DNA of 64,000 bases from QHCE01 sp041743105 (GCA_041743105.1 JBGTNI010000010.1:1-64000), one strand, 5' to 3'. Shown: positions 52,089 through 61,387, counted from the stretch's first letter. Made by a program: numbers and translations. The notes: a model not told the origin generated them from the letters alone.

Positions 52089-52499
52089 ATGAATACTGCG
52101 GTACGAAATACCCGGCAGCGATCTGCTGTGGCCGCGTTGCTGAGCGAAACGGACGAGTTTCGCAGCGCCCAAGATATTCACGATCTGTTACGACAGCGAG
52201 GCACGCCCGTCGGATTGACGACGGTGTACCGCACGCTGCAATCGCTCGCCGACGCCGACGAAGTCGACGTAATGCGCCCACCCGGCGGCGACCACCTCTA
52301 CCGACAATGCACCACCGAACATCACCATCACCTGGTCTGCCGAAGCTGCGGCTCCACGGTGGAAGTCACCGGTCCCACAGTCGAGCGATGGGCACAGCGT
52401 GTCGCCGAAGAGAACAGGTTCACCGAGATCTCGCACACGTTGGAGCTATTCGGCACCTGCCACACCTGCGCGGCCAGACAGCGGCACTACTCCTCGTAG
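52089..52499 (+). CDS. zur: Zinc uptake regulator (Fur family)
   Basis: A 136-residue Fur-family repressor. The DNA-binding domain reads VAALLSETDEFRSAQDIHDL followed by GLTTVYRTLQSLADADEVD. The metal-site cluster TEHHHHLVCRSCGSTVEV and the second Cys pair GTCHTCAAR match Zur (FurB) rather than Fur. It follows an ArsR-type gene by about 120 bp, the same order as Rv2358-Rv2359. It would repress znuACB when zinc is replete. The 3' end overlaps the convergent gene by 13 bp. Confidence 0.94.
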   Translation: MNTAVRNTRQRSAVAALLSETDEFRSAQDIHDLLRQRGTPVGLTTVYRTLQSLADADEVDVMRPPGGDHLYRQCTTEHHHHLVCRSCGSTVEVTGPTVERWAQRVAEENRFTEISHTLELFGTCHTCAARQRHYSS

Positions 52500-53290
52500 G
52501 GATCGGCTGGCTTCTCGATCTCGCGCAGTGAGCTCACCCGCAAGTAGGGGATCTTCTCGCCATTGGCGGGATCGGAGTCAGTACGCTGGTCATAGCGACC
52601 TTCGACCTCCACCCAGGTATCGAGAGGAAGTCTAGGAGGCAGGTCCCCCACCATCGTGATCTTCACCGGACGACCGTCTGCGGCGCAGCAGGACAGGATG
52701 ATCCGGGTGAGCCTTACCCCACCCCCATCGCGGGGGGAGATGAATCCGCTGAGCTTCACTGTCCTGTCCCGAAGCGAAGCATCGCCTTCGAACACCGCGC
52801 GCGTGGCGTAGTCGAGCACAGTGAGCGGGACGGGATCGCCCGGCGGCAGAGGTGGATAGTCGGTGCTTGCCGGTGCAGCGACCGATGTGCCGGTGCGGAC
52901 GGCGGCGTAGGAGCCCAGGGAGGGGGGTGCGATCAAGAAGATCGCAAACACTGGAAGCACCAGCAACCATGCGACCCACGGACCGGAGTGGCCATGCCCG
53001 GAATCAGCAGAGCCGGAGCCCACGCAGCCGCCCTCGGCCCGGTGTTTACCATCGTAACGGGATGCTGGTGCGGCAGCCGGTCCCGCGCTTCGCGCCCGAT
53101 CGGCGCGTACCCGCTCGGCGATCTCGCGCCATAGCGTGACCGCACCGATAACGAGCAGTATCGCCGCAGAGACGATCAGAAACGGCCTAAGACCTTCTTT
53201 GACGTACCGCAAGTACACATCGGTGAGGCTGATACGCAGCGCCGCGCCGCCAACCAACAGCATCAGCAGGCTCTGGGTTTCACGGTTCAT
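52487..53290 (-). CDS. TIGR03943-family membrane protein
   Basis: A 267-residue protein with two N-terminal helices (LLMLLVGGAALRISLTDVYL) and a third around VAWLLVLPVFAIFLIAPPSL. The C-terminal domain has RTVKLSGFISPRDGGGVRLT followed by RIILSCCAADGRPVKI, characteristic of TIGR03943, in which paired Cys may bind metal or thiols. ATG 53290 overlaps the stop of the permease gene by four bases (ATGA). The pair is conserved in Actinobacteria and Firmicutes; here it faces zur, which hints at metal homeostasis. Confidence 0.88.
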   Translation of the reverse strand: MNRETQSLLMLLVGGAALRISLTDVYLRYVKEGLRPFLIVSAAILLVIGAVTLWREIAERVRADRARSAGPAAAPASRYDGKHRAEGGCVGSGSADSGHGHSGPWVAWLLVLPVFAIFLIAPPSLGSYAAVRTGTSVAAPASTDYPPLPPGDPVPLTVLDYATRAVFEGDASLRDRTVKLSGFISPRDGGGVRLTRIILSCCAADGRPVKITMVGDLPPRLPLDTWVEVEGRYDQRTDSDPANGEKIPYLRVSSLREIEKPADPYEE

Positions 53291-54390
53291 AGCAGTACCC
53301 ACCCCACCAGCGCACTCGCGCCGATCGCCGCGATCAGCGTGGCCGGAGCAAATCGCAGTGCAAAGCTCTTCCCGAACGTACCCAGCTGCATCGCGAACAG
53401 CTTCAAGTCGATCATGGGACCCACGACCAGGAAGGTCAGTCGCGCCGAGAGCGAGAACTGGGTAAGCGAAGCAGCCACGAACGCGTCGGCCTCTGAGCAG
53501 ATCGACAGCACCACGGCCAAGGCAGCCAGCGCCAGGATCGCAAGGACCGGCTGCTCAGCGAGCGCGGTGAGCCACTCTGCCGGGATCCAGACCTTCAGGG
53601 CGGCGGCGGTGATGCCTCCCACCACCAGAAAGCCCCCGGCGTGAATGAAGTCATGACGGGCAGTGGCGGCCAGCGCAACCGGCCTGGACATGCCGGACAT
53701 GTTGGGGCGAGCCGGGAGTTTGATCCACTCCGAGCGTCCAAGCCACAGCCACAGCCAGCCCATAGCTATGGCTGCCAGGGCAGAGGCGACGAAGCGGGCC
53801 AGCACCATCTCCGGATTACCCGGAAACGCCACCGCGGTGGCCACCAGCACGATGGGGTTGATCGCCGGAGCCGACAGCAAGAAAGCGAAAGCAGCACCGG
53901 GCGTAACACCCCGGCGCACCAGCGCTCCCGCGATAGGGACGGAACTGCACTCGCAGCCGGGCAACGCCGCACCGCCCATCCCGGCAACGGGTACCGCGAG
54001 AGCCGGATTTTTGGGCAGCGCCTTGTCGAAGAAGGACTGCGGGACGTAGACGGCGATGATCGCGCTTATCACAACACCGATCACCAGGAATGGCATGGCC
54101 TGCACCACAATGGCAACGAAGATAGTTGCCCAGGTCTGCATGGCTGGAGTTGCGAAAAGTCCGACGAGCTGGCTGCGAAACATCATGACCAGCAGCAGAA
54201 CCAGCGTGAAAACCTCGAGGGAGCCTACCTGCCACCGCCGTACCGGCCGGCGCTGTCGCATCTGTCGGCTCTGTCGCCCTACCTGGCCACGCCGGGGGCG
54301 AGCGGCTCGTCGCCGATCGGTCGCGTCGGAAGTGACCGATCCCGGCGTCTCGGGAGTGCGCCGTGGCGAAACCTTGGCGGGACGAGTCAT
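53287..54390 (-). CDS. Predicted permease (DUF318/UPF0718 type)
   Basis: A 367-residue protein with a basic disordered N terminus (RPRRGQVGRQSRQMRQRRPV) and about nine hydrophobic segments. The motif GAALPGCECSSVPIAGALVR is the DUF318 signature, with its conserved Cys pair, and SICSEADAFVAASL is also typical. The start is ATG 54390. It is translationally coupled to the TIGR03943 gene. Substrate unknown; paired DUF318 proteins are thought to act in metal or metalloid export. Confidence 0.88.
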   Translation of the reverse strand: MTRPAKVSPRRTPETPGSVTSDATDRRRAARPRRGQVGRQSRQMRQRRPVRRWQVGSLEVFTLVLLLVMMFRSQLVGLFATPAMQTWATIFVAIVVQAMPFLVIGVVISAIIAVYVPQSFFDKALPKNPALAVPVAGMGGAALPGCECSSVPIAGALVRRGVTPGAAFAFLLSAPAINPIVLVATAVAFPGNPEMVLARFVASALAAIAMGWLWLWLGRSEWIKLPARPNMSGMSRPVALAATARHDFIHAGGFLVVGGITAAALKVWIPAEWLTALAEQPVLAILALAALAVVLSICSEADAFVAASLTQFSLSARLTFLVVGPMIDLKLFAMQLGTFGKSFALRFAPATLIAAIGASALVGWVLL

Positions 54391-54453
54391 CGGCCCACTG
54401 TAGTAAACGACCGTTTGCCGGCGGCTAGCGAGCATGCTTCGGCGGATCCATAA

Positions 54454-54516
54454 GGACGTTTGCCCTGAAAACGCCGTCTTCAGGGCCGCTTACGGGACGG
54501 TTTCAGGGAAACGTCC
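54454..54516. repeat. Inverted repeat element related to the sites at 7202 and 15032
   Basis: GGACGTTTGCCCTGAAA (54454-54470) and TTTCAGGGAAACGTCC (54501-54516) form near-perfect inverted arms with a 30-base centre containing cgtcttcagggccgcttacg. It lies 15 bp beyond the uppS stop and about 65 bp upstream of the permease start, so it may act as a terminator for uppS. Confidence 0.5.
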
Positions 54517-54530
54517 AAGTGATGTCCTAC

Positions 54531-55280
54531 CTACGCTGTGCCGAAGCGTCGAGCACGTCGGGCGTACCTCTCAAGCGCCTGCCAGAGCGCCACCCGATCG
54601 AAGTCGGGGAACAATGTCTCGACAAAGAGCAGCTCGGCATAGGCCGACTGCCACAGCAAGAAGTTCGATAACCGCTGCTCGCCGGAGGTCCGCAGAAACA
54701 AGTCCACATCTGGTAGGGCCGGCTGATACAGCTCGCGTGCCACGCAGGCTTCGTCAATAGCTTCGGCCGACAACTCACCGGAGGCCACCTGACGTGCGAT
54801 GGCTCGCACCGCGTCGGTGAGCTCGGCGCGTGCGCCGTAATTGACACACAGCGTCAGCGTCATAGCCGTGTTGTGCTGGGTCAGCTCGGCGGCGGCATCG
54901 AGTTCGCGCGCCACACTGCGCCACAACCGTTCGCGGCGCCCCGCCCACTGGACACGCACGCCACGTTCATGCCACTCATCCCGGCGTCGTCGCAGCGAGG
55001 TGCGACTGTATCCCAGCAGGAACCGCACCTCTGCCGGGGCGCGCCGCCAGTTCTCGGTGGAGAAGGCATAGGCGGACAGATACTCGATGCCGACCGCCAG
55101 ACAGCCCTCGATCACCTCGGATAGCGCCGTTTCACCGTGACGGTGTCCCTCAGTGCGGGACAAGTCTCTCTGCTGGGCCCAACGTCCGTTACCGTCCATC
55201 ACCAGCCCCACATGCCGTGGTAGCTGCCGCGGGGTGAACGCCGGCGGTCGGGGTGGTGCGATACCGCGCCGCTGCGCCAC
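54531..55280 (-). CDS. uppS: (2Z,6E)-polyprenyl diphosphate synthase (decaprenyl diphosphate synthase)
   Basis: A 249-residue cis-prenyltransferase. Motifs: HVGLVMDGNGRWAQQRDLSR, TEGHRHGETALSEVIEGC, AYAFSTENWRRAPAEVRFLL and DLFLRTSGEQRLSNFLLWQS. It makes the long-chain lipid carrier for cell-wall sugars from IPP, so it depends on the MEP genes also in this window. The location next to recO and near zur matches mycobacterial Rv2361c-Rv2362c. The stop is at 54531. Confidence 0.95.
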   Translation of the reverse strand: MAQRRGIAPPRPPAFTPRQLPRHVGLVMDGNGRWAQQRDLSRTEGHRHGETALSEVIEGCLAVGIEYLSAYAFSTENWRRAPAEVRFLLGYSRTSLRRRRDEWHERGVRVQWAGRRERLWRSVARELDAAAELTQHNTAMTLTLCVNYGARAELTDAVRAIARQVASGELSAEAIDEACVARELYQPALPDVDLFLRTSGEQRLSNFLLWQSAYAELLFVETLFPDFDRVALWQALERYARRARRFGTA

Positions 55281-55303
55281 TACGATTCACTCCCCTCTTG
55301 CTG

Positions 55304-56047
55304 TTAACTCCGATGCACCAACGGCAAGGATCGCAGACCGCGCTCGGTATGCCACTGCAGGTGTGCCGCGATGAGCCCGCTGGCCTCCCGTTGCGCGCTG
55401 GGGTGGCTGGCATCGGCGCTTGCCCAGTCTCCACTCCGCAACGCCACCATCAGGGCGTATGTCTCCGCTGAGGGCGAGACGGAACCGGCGGGCCGACAGC
55501 CCGAGCAGACCGACCCACCGGCATGCACCGAGAACGCCGGGTGGGGGCCGTCGCTGCCACAGACGGCACACTCGACCAACGCCGGAGCCCACCCGGCTAT
55601 CGTCATCGCGCGCAGCAGGTACGCGTCGAGCACCAAGCTCGGCGTGTGCTCGGCGCCGCTCATGGCGCGCAGCGCGCCGGCGGTGAGGCTAAACAACTGC
55701 GGCACAGGTTCGCCTTCGTCACCGCTGAGTCGTTCGGCGGTCTCGGAGATCGCGCACGCCGCGGTGTAACGGGAGTAGTTGTCCGTCAGGTGCTTTCCGT
55801 ACGGCGCAATGGTCTCGGTTTGCCGCACCGAGCGCAATGAGCTGCGGGGTGCGTTGGGTGCGTACCACTGCACATCGATATGGCTGAACGGCTCGAGTCG
55901 GGCGCCGATACGGCTGGTGGTCTTGGCGACACCTCGCGCTACCGCCCGCAGCTTGCCGTGATGGTGGCTGAGCATGGTGACAATGCGGTCGGCTTCGCCC
56001 AGCTTGTGTAGGCGCAGCACCAATGCGTCATCTCGATACAGCGCCAC
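55304..56047 (-). CDS. recO: DNA repair protein RecO
   Basis: A 247-residue recombination mediator. The N-terminal OB-fold reads DDALVLRLHKLGEADRIVTM and LRAVARGVAKTTSRIGARLE; the C-terminal domain has a zinc motif in CAVCGSDGPHPAFSVHAGG followed by CSGC. It loads RecA with RecR. The gap to uppS is 23 bp, so the two are cotranscribed. Confidence 0.95.
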   Translation of the reverse strand: MALYRDDALVLRLHKLGEADRIVTMLSHHHGKLRAVARGVAKTTSRIGARLEPFSHIDVQWYAPNAPRSSLRSVRQTETIAPYGKHLTDNYSRYTAACAISETAERLSGDEGEPVPQLFSLTAGALRAMSGAEHTPSLVLDAYLLRAMTIAGWAPALVECAVCGSDGPHPAFSVHAGGSVCSGCRPAGSVSPSAETYALMVALRSGDWASADASHPSAQREASGLIAAHLQWHTERGLRSLPLVHRS

Positions 56048-56062
56048 GACAGCATTGTCGCA

Positions 56063-58915
56063 CTAGCAGGGCGGCAGCTTCCCCCGCTCTATACCACTGG
56101 TCCACGCGTACGGAATGAAGGCGCCGTTGTCCAGGCGAAACCATTCCGTGCCTTCTTTGTTGCCGTTGTACATCCAGGATGTGATGTGCTGACCCTGGGC
56201 TTGGCAGGTGGCGGTGATGGGTGTGCCGTGGGGGAGAGGGCCGAGCATCCGGCTCTGCTGGCTGGACTCTTCGAAGGTGCGAATTCCGCCGTTGCAGTAG
56301 TCCGGGTTCGCGGTGCCCGCACTCACGCACGCCACCGTACCGCTGCCCCCGGCCGGCGGCGGCGGTGCAGGTGCGGGTGCCGGTGGCTGTGTCGGTTGGG
56401 GTTGCGGTTGGGGTTGGGGTTGCGGTTGGGGTTGCGGCTGCGGTTGGGGTTGCGGTTGGGGTTGCGGCTGCGGTTGGGGTTGGGGTTGCGGCTGCGGCTG
56501 CGGTTGGGGCTGTGGCTGCTCGCCGGGCACCAGCACCATGACAGACCGACCGGGTCCAGTTCCGGCCTCGTTGACGGCGGCAACCGTGACCGTGATGGTC
56601 TGCCCCGCCGGCAGCCCGGTCAGCTGCTCGCTCATAGCGTTCCTACCATCGGCATTGGAAACCGGAACAGTGCGCCGCAATCCGGTGTCGGTGCTGACGG
56701 TATAGCCGGTGATAGGTTTGCCGTTGGTGATCGGCGGTGTCCACGAAACGTTCACCGCGCCCGGGCCGGCACCTTCGGCGCTCACTATCGGCGCACCGGG
56801 GCTGCTGAACGCGTCGACCGGGTCACTGGGCTGCGACGCATCGCTCGACGCGTTGTTAGTCAGCGTGACCACCACGGTGAAGGTGTAGCTCGCGCCCATC
56901 GTCAATGACTCGGCCTTCACCGTGTAGCCGATAGGGCCCGTAGCGCTCGCAGAGTCAGGAGGGTCGATGTTGTCGATCACCACTTGGCCACCGGCGGTGC
57001 TGGTCTGGCCGGTGAGCTGATAGGAGCGCACGGTGCCGCCGTTGGTCTCCGGTGGCTGCCAGCTCACCGAGATACTGCCGTCGGGTTGGCCGCGACGGTT
57101 GGCCTCTGCGGTTACCGAAGTGGGAGGATCGGGCACTACTGACGTGGGGGTGACCGGGTTGGCCTTGGCGGCCTCGCCCTCACCCTTGGCATTCACCGCA
57201 CGCACCGAGAACTCGTACGCCTTGCCGTTAGTCAGCCCGGTGACGTTCACCGAACATGGCTTGCCGGCCGCACAGGTATTTCCGGCTACCTCTACTGGTC
57301 GGAGACCGCCGGTGACGATGTATTTGGTGATCGTGCTACCACGTGGGTCGGCGGGGCGCCACGAAATGATCGCGGATTCGTCACCGGCCTGCGCCCCGAC
57401 GTTAGTCGGCGCGGTCGGCGGCAAGGAGTTCTCGGCCTGTTCGTCGGGGTCGGGAGCTGGTGAGCCGGTGTCGCCCGGCTCCGGACGCTCCGGTGTCCGA
57501 TCCGTGCCGGGAACCCGCGGCAAATCGGGGAGTCGCGGCTTAGAGATCTGCGCACCGTCCCCCTGGCCGGCTTCCTCGCCTTGGCCGTTCCCATCCCCCT
57601 GCCGACCGTCGCGATCTTGACCCGGCTGGGTGTCGTTCCCACCGTTGTCGCCGTTGCCGTCTTGACCGTCAGTTGCCCTGGGGTCCACGCGCCGGTTCGG
57701 GCCTTCGCCATTGACGATGTCTTTGGGTGCTTTCGCCAGCTCGGTGACCTTGTGCTTCTCATCGATCACCCAGGCCTTGTTGGTCCCCACCGAGTTGATG
57801 ACCAGGTGGTCTTCCCGGTTCTCCAACTCGACCTTGCCGCCGGGGTCGTCGATGTCTTCCAGGCTGTTGCCCCGCAAGTCGAAGACCCGCACTCGGTTGG
57901 CTTGCTCGTCGGGCACATACAAGCGTTCGGAGAACGCAATGGCCGGGCCGATCTTGTCGCCGACACCGGGAATAGACACCGCCCGTGCGTCATCGTTATC
58001 TACCAGCACCACTTTACGATCGTCGGGGTTGGTGATGGCCACGGTATCTCCGCGCACACGACTGAGCATCACGGCCTCGCCGACGTCGGGGAGCTCCATG
58101 GATGACACCGAGCCATCGGCCTTAGCCTTGATTAAGGTGTTCTCAGCGCGGTCGACCACGGCGGCACCGTGATCGAGCACGCCCATCGACCACTTGTGAC
58201 CGGCACCACCGACGGAGACTTCACGCTCTACCGACGGGCTCTTGCCGCCGCTACCAGGTCTGATCGCTACGGCTTTTCCAGCCTTGGGTGAACCGACCCA
58301 GAGCAGGCCGTCGTCGTCGAACTCCCCGCCCACCAAGTTCGATCCCTCGCCCACTAAGTCCGACGAGAGCTTAAACGCGCGACCCCGGGGTTCCATCTTG
58401 CCGGCCTCGAGCTGGCGGAACAGACCATTAGCGGTATCGACGAGCATTACGTTCGAACCGAAGAGTGCCACGCTCATGTCGGCAGGCGAGGAGGTGGAAG
58501 CGACCCCGGAGACATTGAGCGTGCTCAGCTCCACGGAGGTTATGGTCCCGGTTTCGAGATCGTGCAGCAGCAGGTGTTCGTCGGTCTGTATCACCCTGAC
58601 CCGATGGCCACGGGCATCCGACAGCGAGCGACGCATATCTACCTGACCCGCTGACGCGTTGATCCTCACCGCCTCGCTTCGATTGCCGTCCCACAACCAG
58701 ATCGCACCGTCGGTTAGCGACAATGCTCGGCTGACAGCCCCGGCGCCGAAGAGAGTGATTACCATTGCCGCAACAGTGGCGATAATTACACCAACTGAGA
58801 CAAATCCCCCGGCGCCTCGACGCGAAGAAGTTGGCAGGCGTCGACGAAGACTCCTCGCCAAGCGCCCACGCTGCCGAATGGCACGGTCGTCGGCACCGAC
58901 CACGGAGGTAGCCAT
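56063..58915 (-). CDS. Large membrane-anchored surface protein with fibronectin type III domains
   Basis: A 950-residue protein. One membrane helix lies near residues 37-62 (GGFVSVGVIIATVAAMVITL). Next is a WD/beta-propeller-like region of about 360 residues (HLLLHDLETGTITSVELSTL). An acidic Gly/Asp-rich linker comes before three Fn3 domains (ISWRPADPRGSTITKYIVTG, VSWQPPETNGGTVRSYQLTG, VSWTPPITNGKPITGYTVST). A Pro-Gln repeat of about 44 residues follows, then a C-terminal SH3-like domain with TSWMYNGNKEGTEWFRLDNG. It is likely exposed outside the membrane. ATG 58915; divergent from the kinase gene. Confidence 0.85.
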   Translation of the reverse strand: MATSVVGADDRAIRQRGRLARSLRRRLPTSSRRGAGGFVSVGVIIATVAAMVITLFGAGAVSRALSLTDGAIWLWDGNRSEAVRINASAGQVDMRRSLSDARGHRVRVIQTDEHLLLHDLETGTITSVELSTLNVSGVASTSSPADMSVALFGSNVMLVDTANGLFRQLEAGKMEPRGRAFKLSSDLVGEGSNLVGGEFDDDGLLWVGSPKAGKAVAIRPGSGGKSPSVEREVSVGGAGHKWSMGVLDHGAAVVDRAENTLIKAKADGSVSSMELPDVGEAVMLSRVRGDTVAITNPDDRKVVLVDNDDARAVSIPGVGDKIGPAIAFSERLYVPDEQANRVRVFDLRGNSLEDIDDPGGKVELENREDHLVINSVGTNKAWVIDEKHKVTELAKAPKDIVNGEGPNRRVDPRATDGQDGNGDNGGNDTQPGQDRDGRQGDGNGQGEEAGQGDGAQISKPRLPDLPRVPGTDRTPERPEPGDTGSPAPDPDEQAENSLPPTAPTNVGAQAGDESAIISWRPADPRGSTITKYIVTGGLRPVEVAGNTCAAGKPCSVNVTGLTNGKAYEFSVRAVNAKGEGEAAKANPVTPTSVVPDPPTSVTAEANRRGQPDGSISVSWQPPETNGGTVRSYQLTGQTSTAGGQVVIDNIDPPDSASATGPIGYTVKAESLTMGASYTFTVVVTLTNNASSDASQPSDPVDAFSSPGAPIVSAEGAGPGAVNVSWTPPITNGKPITGYTVSTDTGLRRTVPVSNADGRNAMSEQLTGLPAGQTITVTVAAVNEAGTGPGRSVMVLVPGEQPQPQPQPQPQPQPQPQPQPQPQPQPQPQPQPQPQPQPQPQPTQPPAPAPAPPPPAGGSGTVACVSAGTANPDYCNGGIRTFEESSQQSRMLGPLPHGTPITATCQAQGQHITSWMYNGNKEGTEWFRLDNGAFIPYAWTSGIERGKLPPC
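56382..56524. repeat. Gln-Pro coding tandem repeat
   Basis: Within the Fn3 protein gene the plus strand reads ggttggggttgcgg units repeated many times, encoding (PQ)n of about 44 residues on the minus strand. Such dipeptide runs vary in length between strains by slippage or recombination, and act as stiff cell-wall spanning spacers. Confidence 0.85.
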
Positions 58916-59008
58916 TGTCTATGTCTCCCGGCATTCTCCCGGCGTCCGCAAATGGGGCTGTCTATAAGCTTATCCTGAGCGACACGGCTTACGGCAGGTT
59001 AAGACAGC

Positions 59009-59057
59009 GAACATGGGCCGAACGTGGGAGGCTCATAGCCACGAACGGCCCATGTTC
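59009..59057. promoter_or_regulatory. 19-bp inverted repeat between divergent genes
   Basis: gaacatgggccgaacgtgg (59009-59027) and ccacgaacggcccatgttc (59039-59057) pair at 16 of 19 positions around an 11-base centre. It sits in the 291 bp between the Fn3 protein gene and the kinase gene, each starting outward, and could be an operator for both. Confidence 0.45.
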
Positions 59058-59105
59058 CCAATTGACCCGATGTAGCACAATGCGGGCGCCTGCCCGGTAA
59101 GCTAC

Positions 59106-59125
59106 TTTCGGGCTGACTTGGTAAC
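59106..59125. repeat. 20-bp motif shared with the pyrH-tsf gap, copy 2
   Basis: TTTCGGGCTGACTTGGTAAC, 19 of 20 identical to 23384-23403. It lies 81 bp upstream of the kinase start, so it may be a promoter-region element or the end of an old repeat. Confidence 0.45.
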
Positions 59126-59206
59126 GAACAGCTCTGTACGCAGCGACAAACTGCCCTCATCAGAGGCACAATGGAGTCGTAACTACTGCGGTGGGGAGGG
59201 TAGGCA

Positions 59207-61387
59207 ATGAACGCTGAGGCCGACACGACCACCTATCTCCCCCGCGAGACACCGGTCACGCCACCACGACCTGTCACCTCCGGCATTCCCGACACCGTGG
59301 TGCCACTGTCAGCGGGCTCTATCATCCCCGGCCTGATGGGATACAGCGGGCTGGAGCTGATAGCCCATGGCAGCAGCGCGATCGTGTTTCGTGCCACTCA
59401 GAACAGGCTCAACCGCAAGGTAGCCATCAAGGTGTTACTGATCGACGATGTGATGACCACCGACGTTACGGTGCGTCGTGAACTGGAGACGCTAGTTCAG
59501 CTCTCGAGTTCTCCCCACATCGTGAGCATCATCGACACCGGCGTCACCGATGCGGGCCAGCCCTACATTGTAATGGAGTACTGCGAGGGCGGTTCTTACG
59601 CGCAGATCCTCAAAGAACGTGGCCCGTTGCCGGCCGAGGAAGTCATCGAGGTCGGCATCAAGATCGGCGAAGCGCTGCACGCCGCACATGAGGCCGGAAT
59701 CATTCACCGCGACGTCAAGCCGCCGAATATTCTCCGCTCGCGGTTTGGCCCCGCCCTCACCGACTTCGGTATCGCCTACGCCGCCGATGAGCTGGCCAGC
59801 ACCGACACGTTCTATAAGCTCACACCGCACCATGCTTCCCCGGAGACGTTGCAGCAGGAGCACCAGACCGGGCAGTCCGACCTCTACAGTCTTGCCTCCA
59901 CCATGTGGAATCTGCTGGCAGGGCGCCCCCCGTTCGCAAACCCCGGTCAAGATCCCGACGCGTTCCGACAGCGCGTGCTCAGCCAACCGGTTTCGCGGGT
60001 ACCCCGCGACGACGTCCCCGACTGGTTACAGTCCGAGCTAGAGCGCGCCATGGCCAAGCGGGCGACCGAGCGCCATCCCACAGCACTGGCTTTCGCCGAA
60101 ACGTTACGTCTGAACATGGCACGCACCTCGATGTCGGCGCCATGGCAGCCACGCAGCTCACCGCCGGGCGAAAGCCTCTCCTCCCCGGAACCCACCAGCA
60201 GCTATACCCAAGCGGCCACTCAAACGCAACGCACCCGTCCGAACGCGGTGCCGCCGGTATCGCCGGGTGGGTCGCCAGTGGTGATGCTGCCGGGTGCGAT
60301 CCCGCAGCCCACCCCGTCCGCTGCGCCCACGAGCGGCGCGACGGTGCAGACACCGCCGGTGATCATCCCATCTTCGGCGCCCACCAGCGGTAGCACCGTC
60401 ACGGTGGGTCGAACCGCCCATCCGCCGAACTCTGCCGCACTGCCCGTGGTCCTTCCGGGCGGGATCCAGGCGTCTGCTCCCACACAGCAGCGACCTTCCT
60501 CGGCGCAGCCGGTGGTCCAGCCGAAGTCAGTACCGGCGCAACAGACCGAACAAACGCAGCAGGTCGAGCAGTCGCAGCCTGAATCGGCGGCACCCCAACC
60601 CGCGTCAGCGCCGCGAACCTACAAGTCGCGGCCATCGCATGTGCCGCTGCCGCTGGACCAGCGAGAAGAAAGCGCGGGTACGGCCGAGCTGACCACGGGC
60701 GGCGGCACGGCGTCTACCCTGCCGGGGCGCACATGGTTCGAGCCGGCAAGCTCGCCTGGCGGCTCGTCCCCGGCAATCTCGCCGTACCAGCACGATTACA
60801 CACCGCAGGCCGGCCTCCCACAAACCAGTATTCCGCAAGCCGGCATGGCCCGCACCGAGACCACGTCGGCTCCGCAGCCACACGAAAGTCCCTACAGCCG
60901 CGCCTACGAGGATTTAGACGAAGAGGACGACGAACGGTTCTCCTGGCGGCGGCCGCTAGTCACCGCCGGCGTCATCGGCGTGATTCTGGGCCTGATCACC
61001 ACTGTCGGAATCATCGTGGCCGGCGGTGCCGAGTCGGACAAGGAAGCAGACTCCAGCCCCACTGCCTCGGCTTCCATCGTCGCCGAGGGGAAACCCACGA
61101 ACGTCACTCTGGCTGACAACGGCAGCGCGGTAACCTTGCAGTGGAAAGACAACACGGGAGATCAAGCCGGGGTTTTCATCACCGCCCGGCCTGCCAGTGC
61201 GGCCCTAGGCCGTGTCGTCGCAACACCGGCCAAGGGCCAGACCAGTTATACGGTCTCGTCGATCGATGGCAAGCCACTGGACGCAAAAATTGACTACTGC
61301 TTCCAGATTACGGCAGTGCCCTCTACCGATCATCTCGCTTTATCCGAAGTGGTGTGCACCGAACGCAGCGGCGCCCAAACCAACTGA
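59207..61387 (+). CDS. Receptor-type Ser/Thr protein kinase with extracellular Fn3 domain
   Basis: A 726-residue Hanks-type kinase. The kinase domain is about residues 47-300: glycine loop IAHGSSAIVFRA, catalytic Lys 75 in VAIKVL, IIHRDVKPPNILR (167-179) and TDFGIAYA (185-192). A Pro/Ser/Thr/Gln-rich linker of about 290 residues follows, then a membrane helix (PLVTAGVIGVILGLITTVGI) and an extracellular Fn3-like domain of about 100 residues (VTLADNGSAVTLQWKDNTGD). The domain order suggests sensing of the surface or of the Fn3 partner protein encoded divergently. Start ATG 59207 follows a ggtaggc region. Confidence 0.93.
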   Translation: MNAEADTTTYLPRETPVTPPRPVTSGIPDTVVPLSAGSIIPGLMGYSGLELIAHGSSAIVFRATQNRLNRKVAIKVLLIDDVMTTDVTVRRELETLVQLSSSPHIVSIIDTGVTDAGQPYIVMEYCEGGSYAQILKERGPLPAEEVIEVGIKIGEALHAAHEAGIIHRDVKPPNILRSRFGPALTDFGIAYAADELASTDTFYKLTPHHASPETLQQEHQTGQSDLYSLASTMWNLLAGRPPFANPGQDPDAFRQRVLSQPVSRVPRDDVPDWLQSELERAMAKRATERHPTALAFAETLRLNMARTSMSAPWQPRSSPPGESLSSPEPTSSYTQAATQTQRTRPNAVPPVSPGGSPVVMLPGAIPQPTPSAAPTSGATVQTPPVIIPSSAPTSGSTVTVGRTAHPPNSAALPVVLPGGIQASAPTQQRPSSAQPVVQPKSVPAQQTEQTQQVEQSQPESAAPQPASAPRTYKSRPSHVPLPLDQREESAGTAELTTGGGTASTLPGRTWFEPASSPGGSSPAISPYQHDYTPQAGLPQTSIPQAGMARTETTSAPQPHESPYSRAYEDLDEEDDERFSWRRPLVTAGVIGVILGLITTVGIIVAGGAESDKEADSSPTASASIVAEGKPTNVTLADNGSAVTLQWKDNTGDQAGVFITARPASAALGRVVATPAKGQTSYTVSSIDGKPLDAKIDYCFQITAVPSTDHLALSEVVCTERSGAQTN

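Noticed and set aside
54405..54416. aaacg-ac-cgttt as a definite Zur box
   Set aside because: The dyad is short and does not clearly match a known Zur consensus; it is mentioned only as a test site.
56186..56908. Long plus-strand frames over the Gln-Pro repeat (Gly/Arg-rich)
   Set aside because: They are the antisense of the repeat-rich Fn3 protein gene; their composition only mirrors the repeats.
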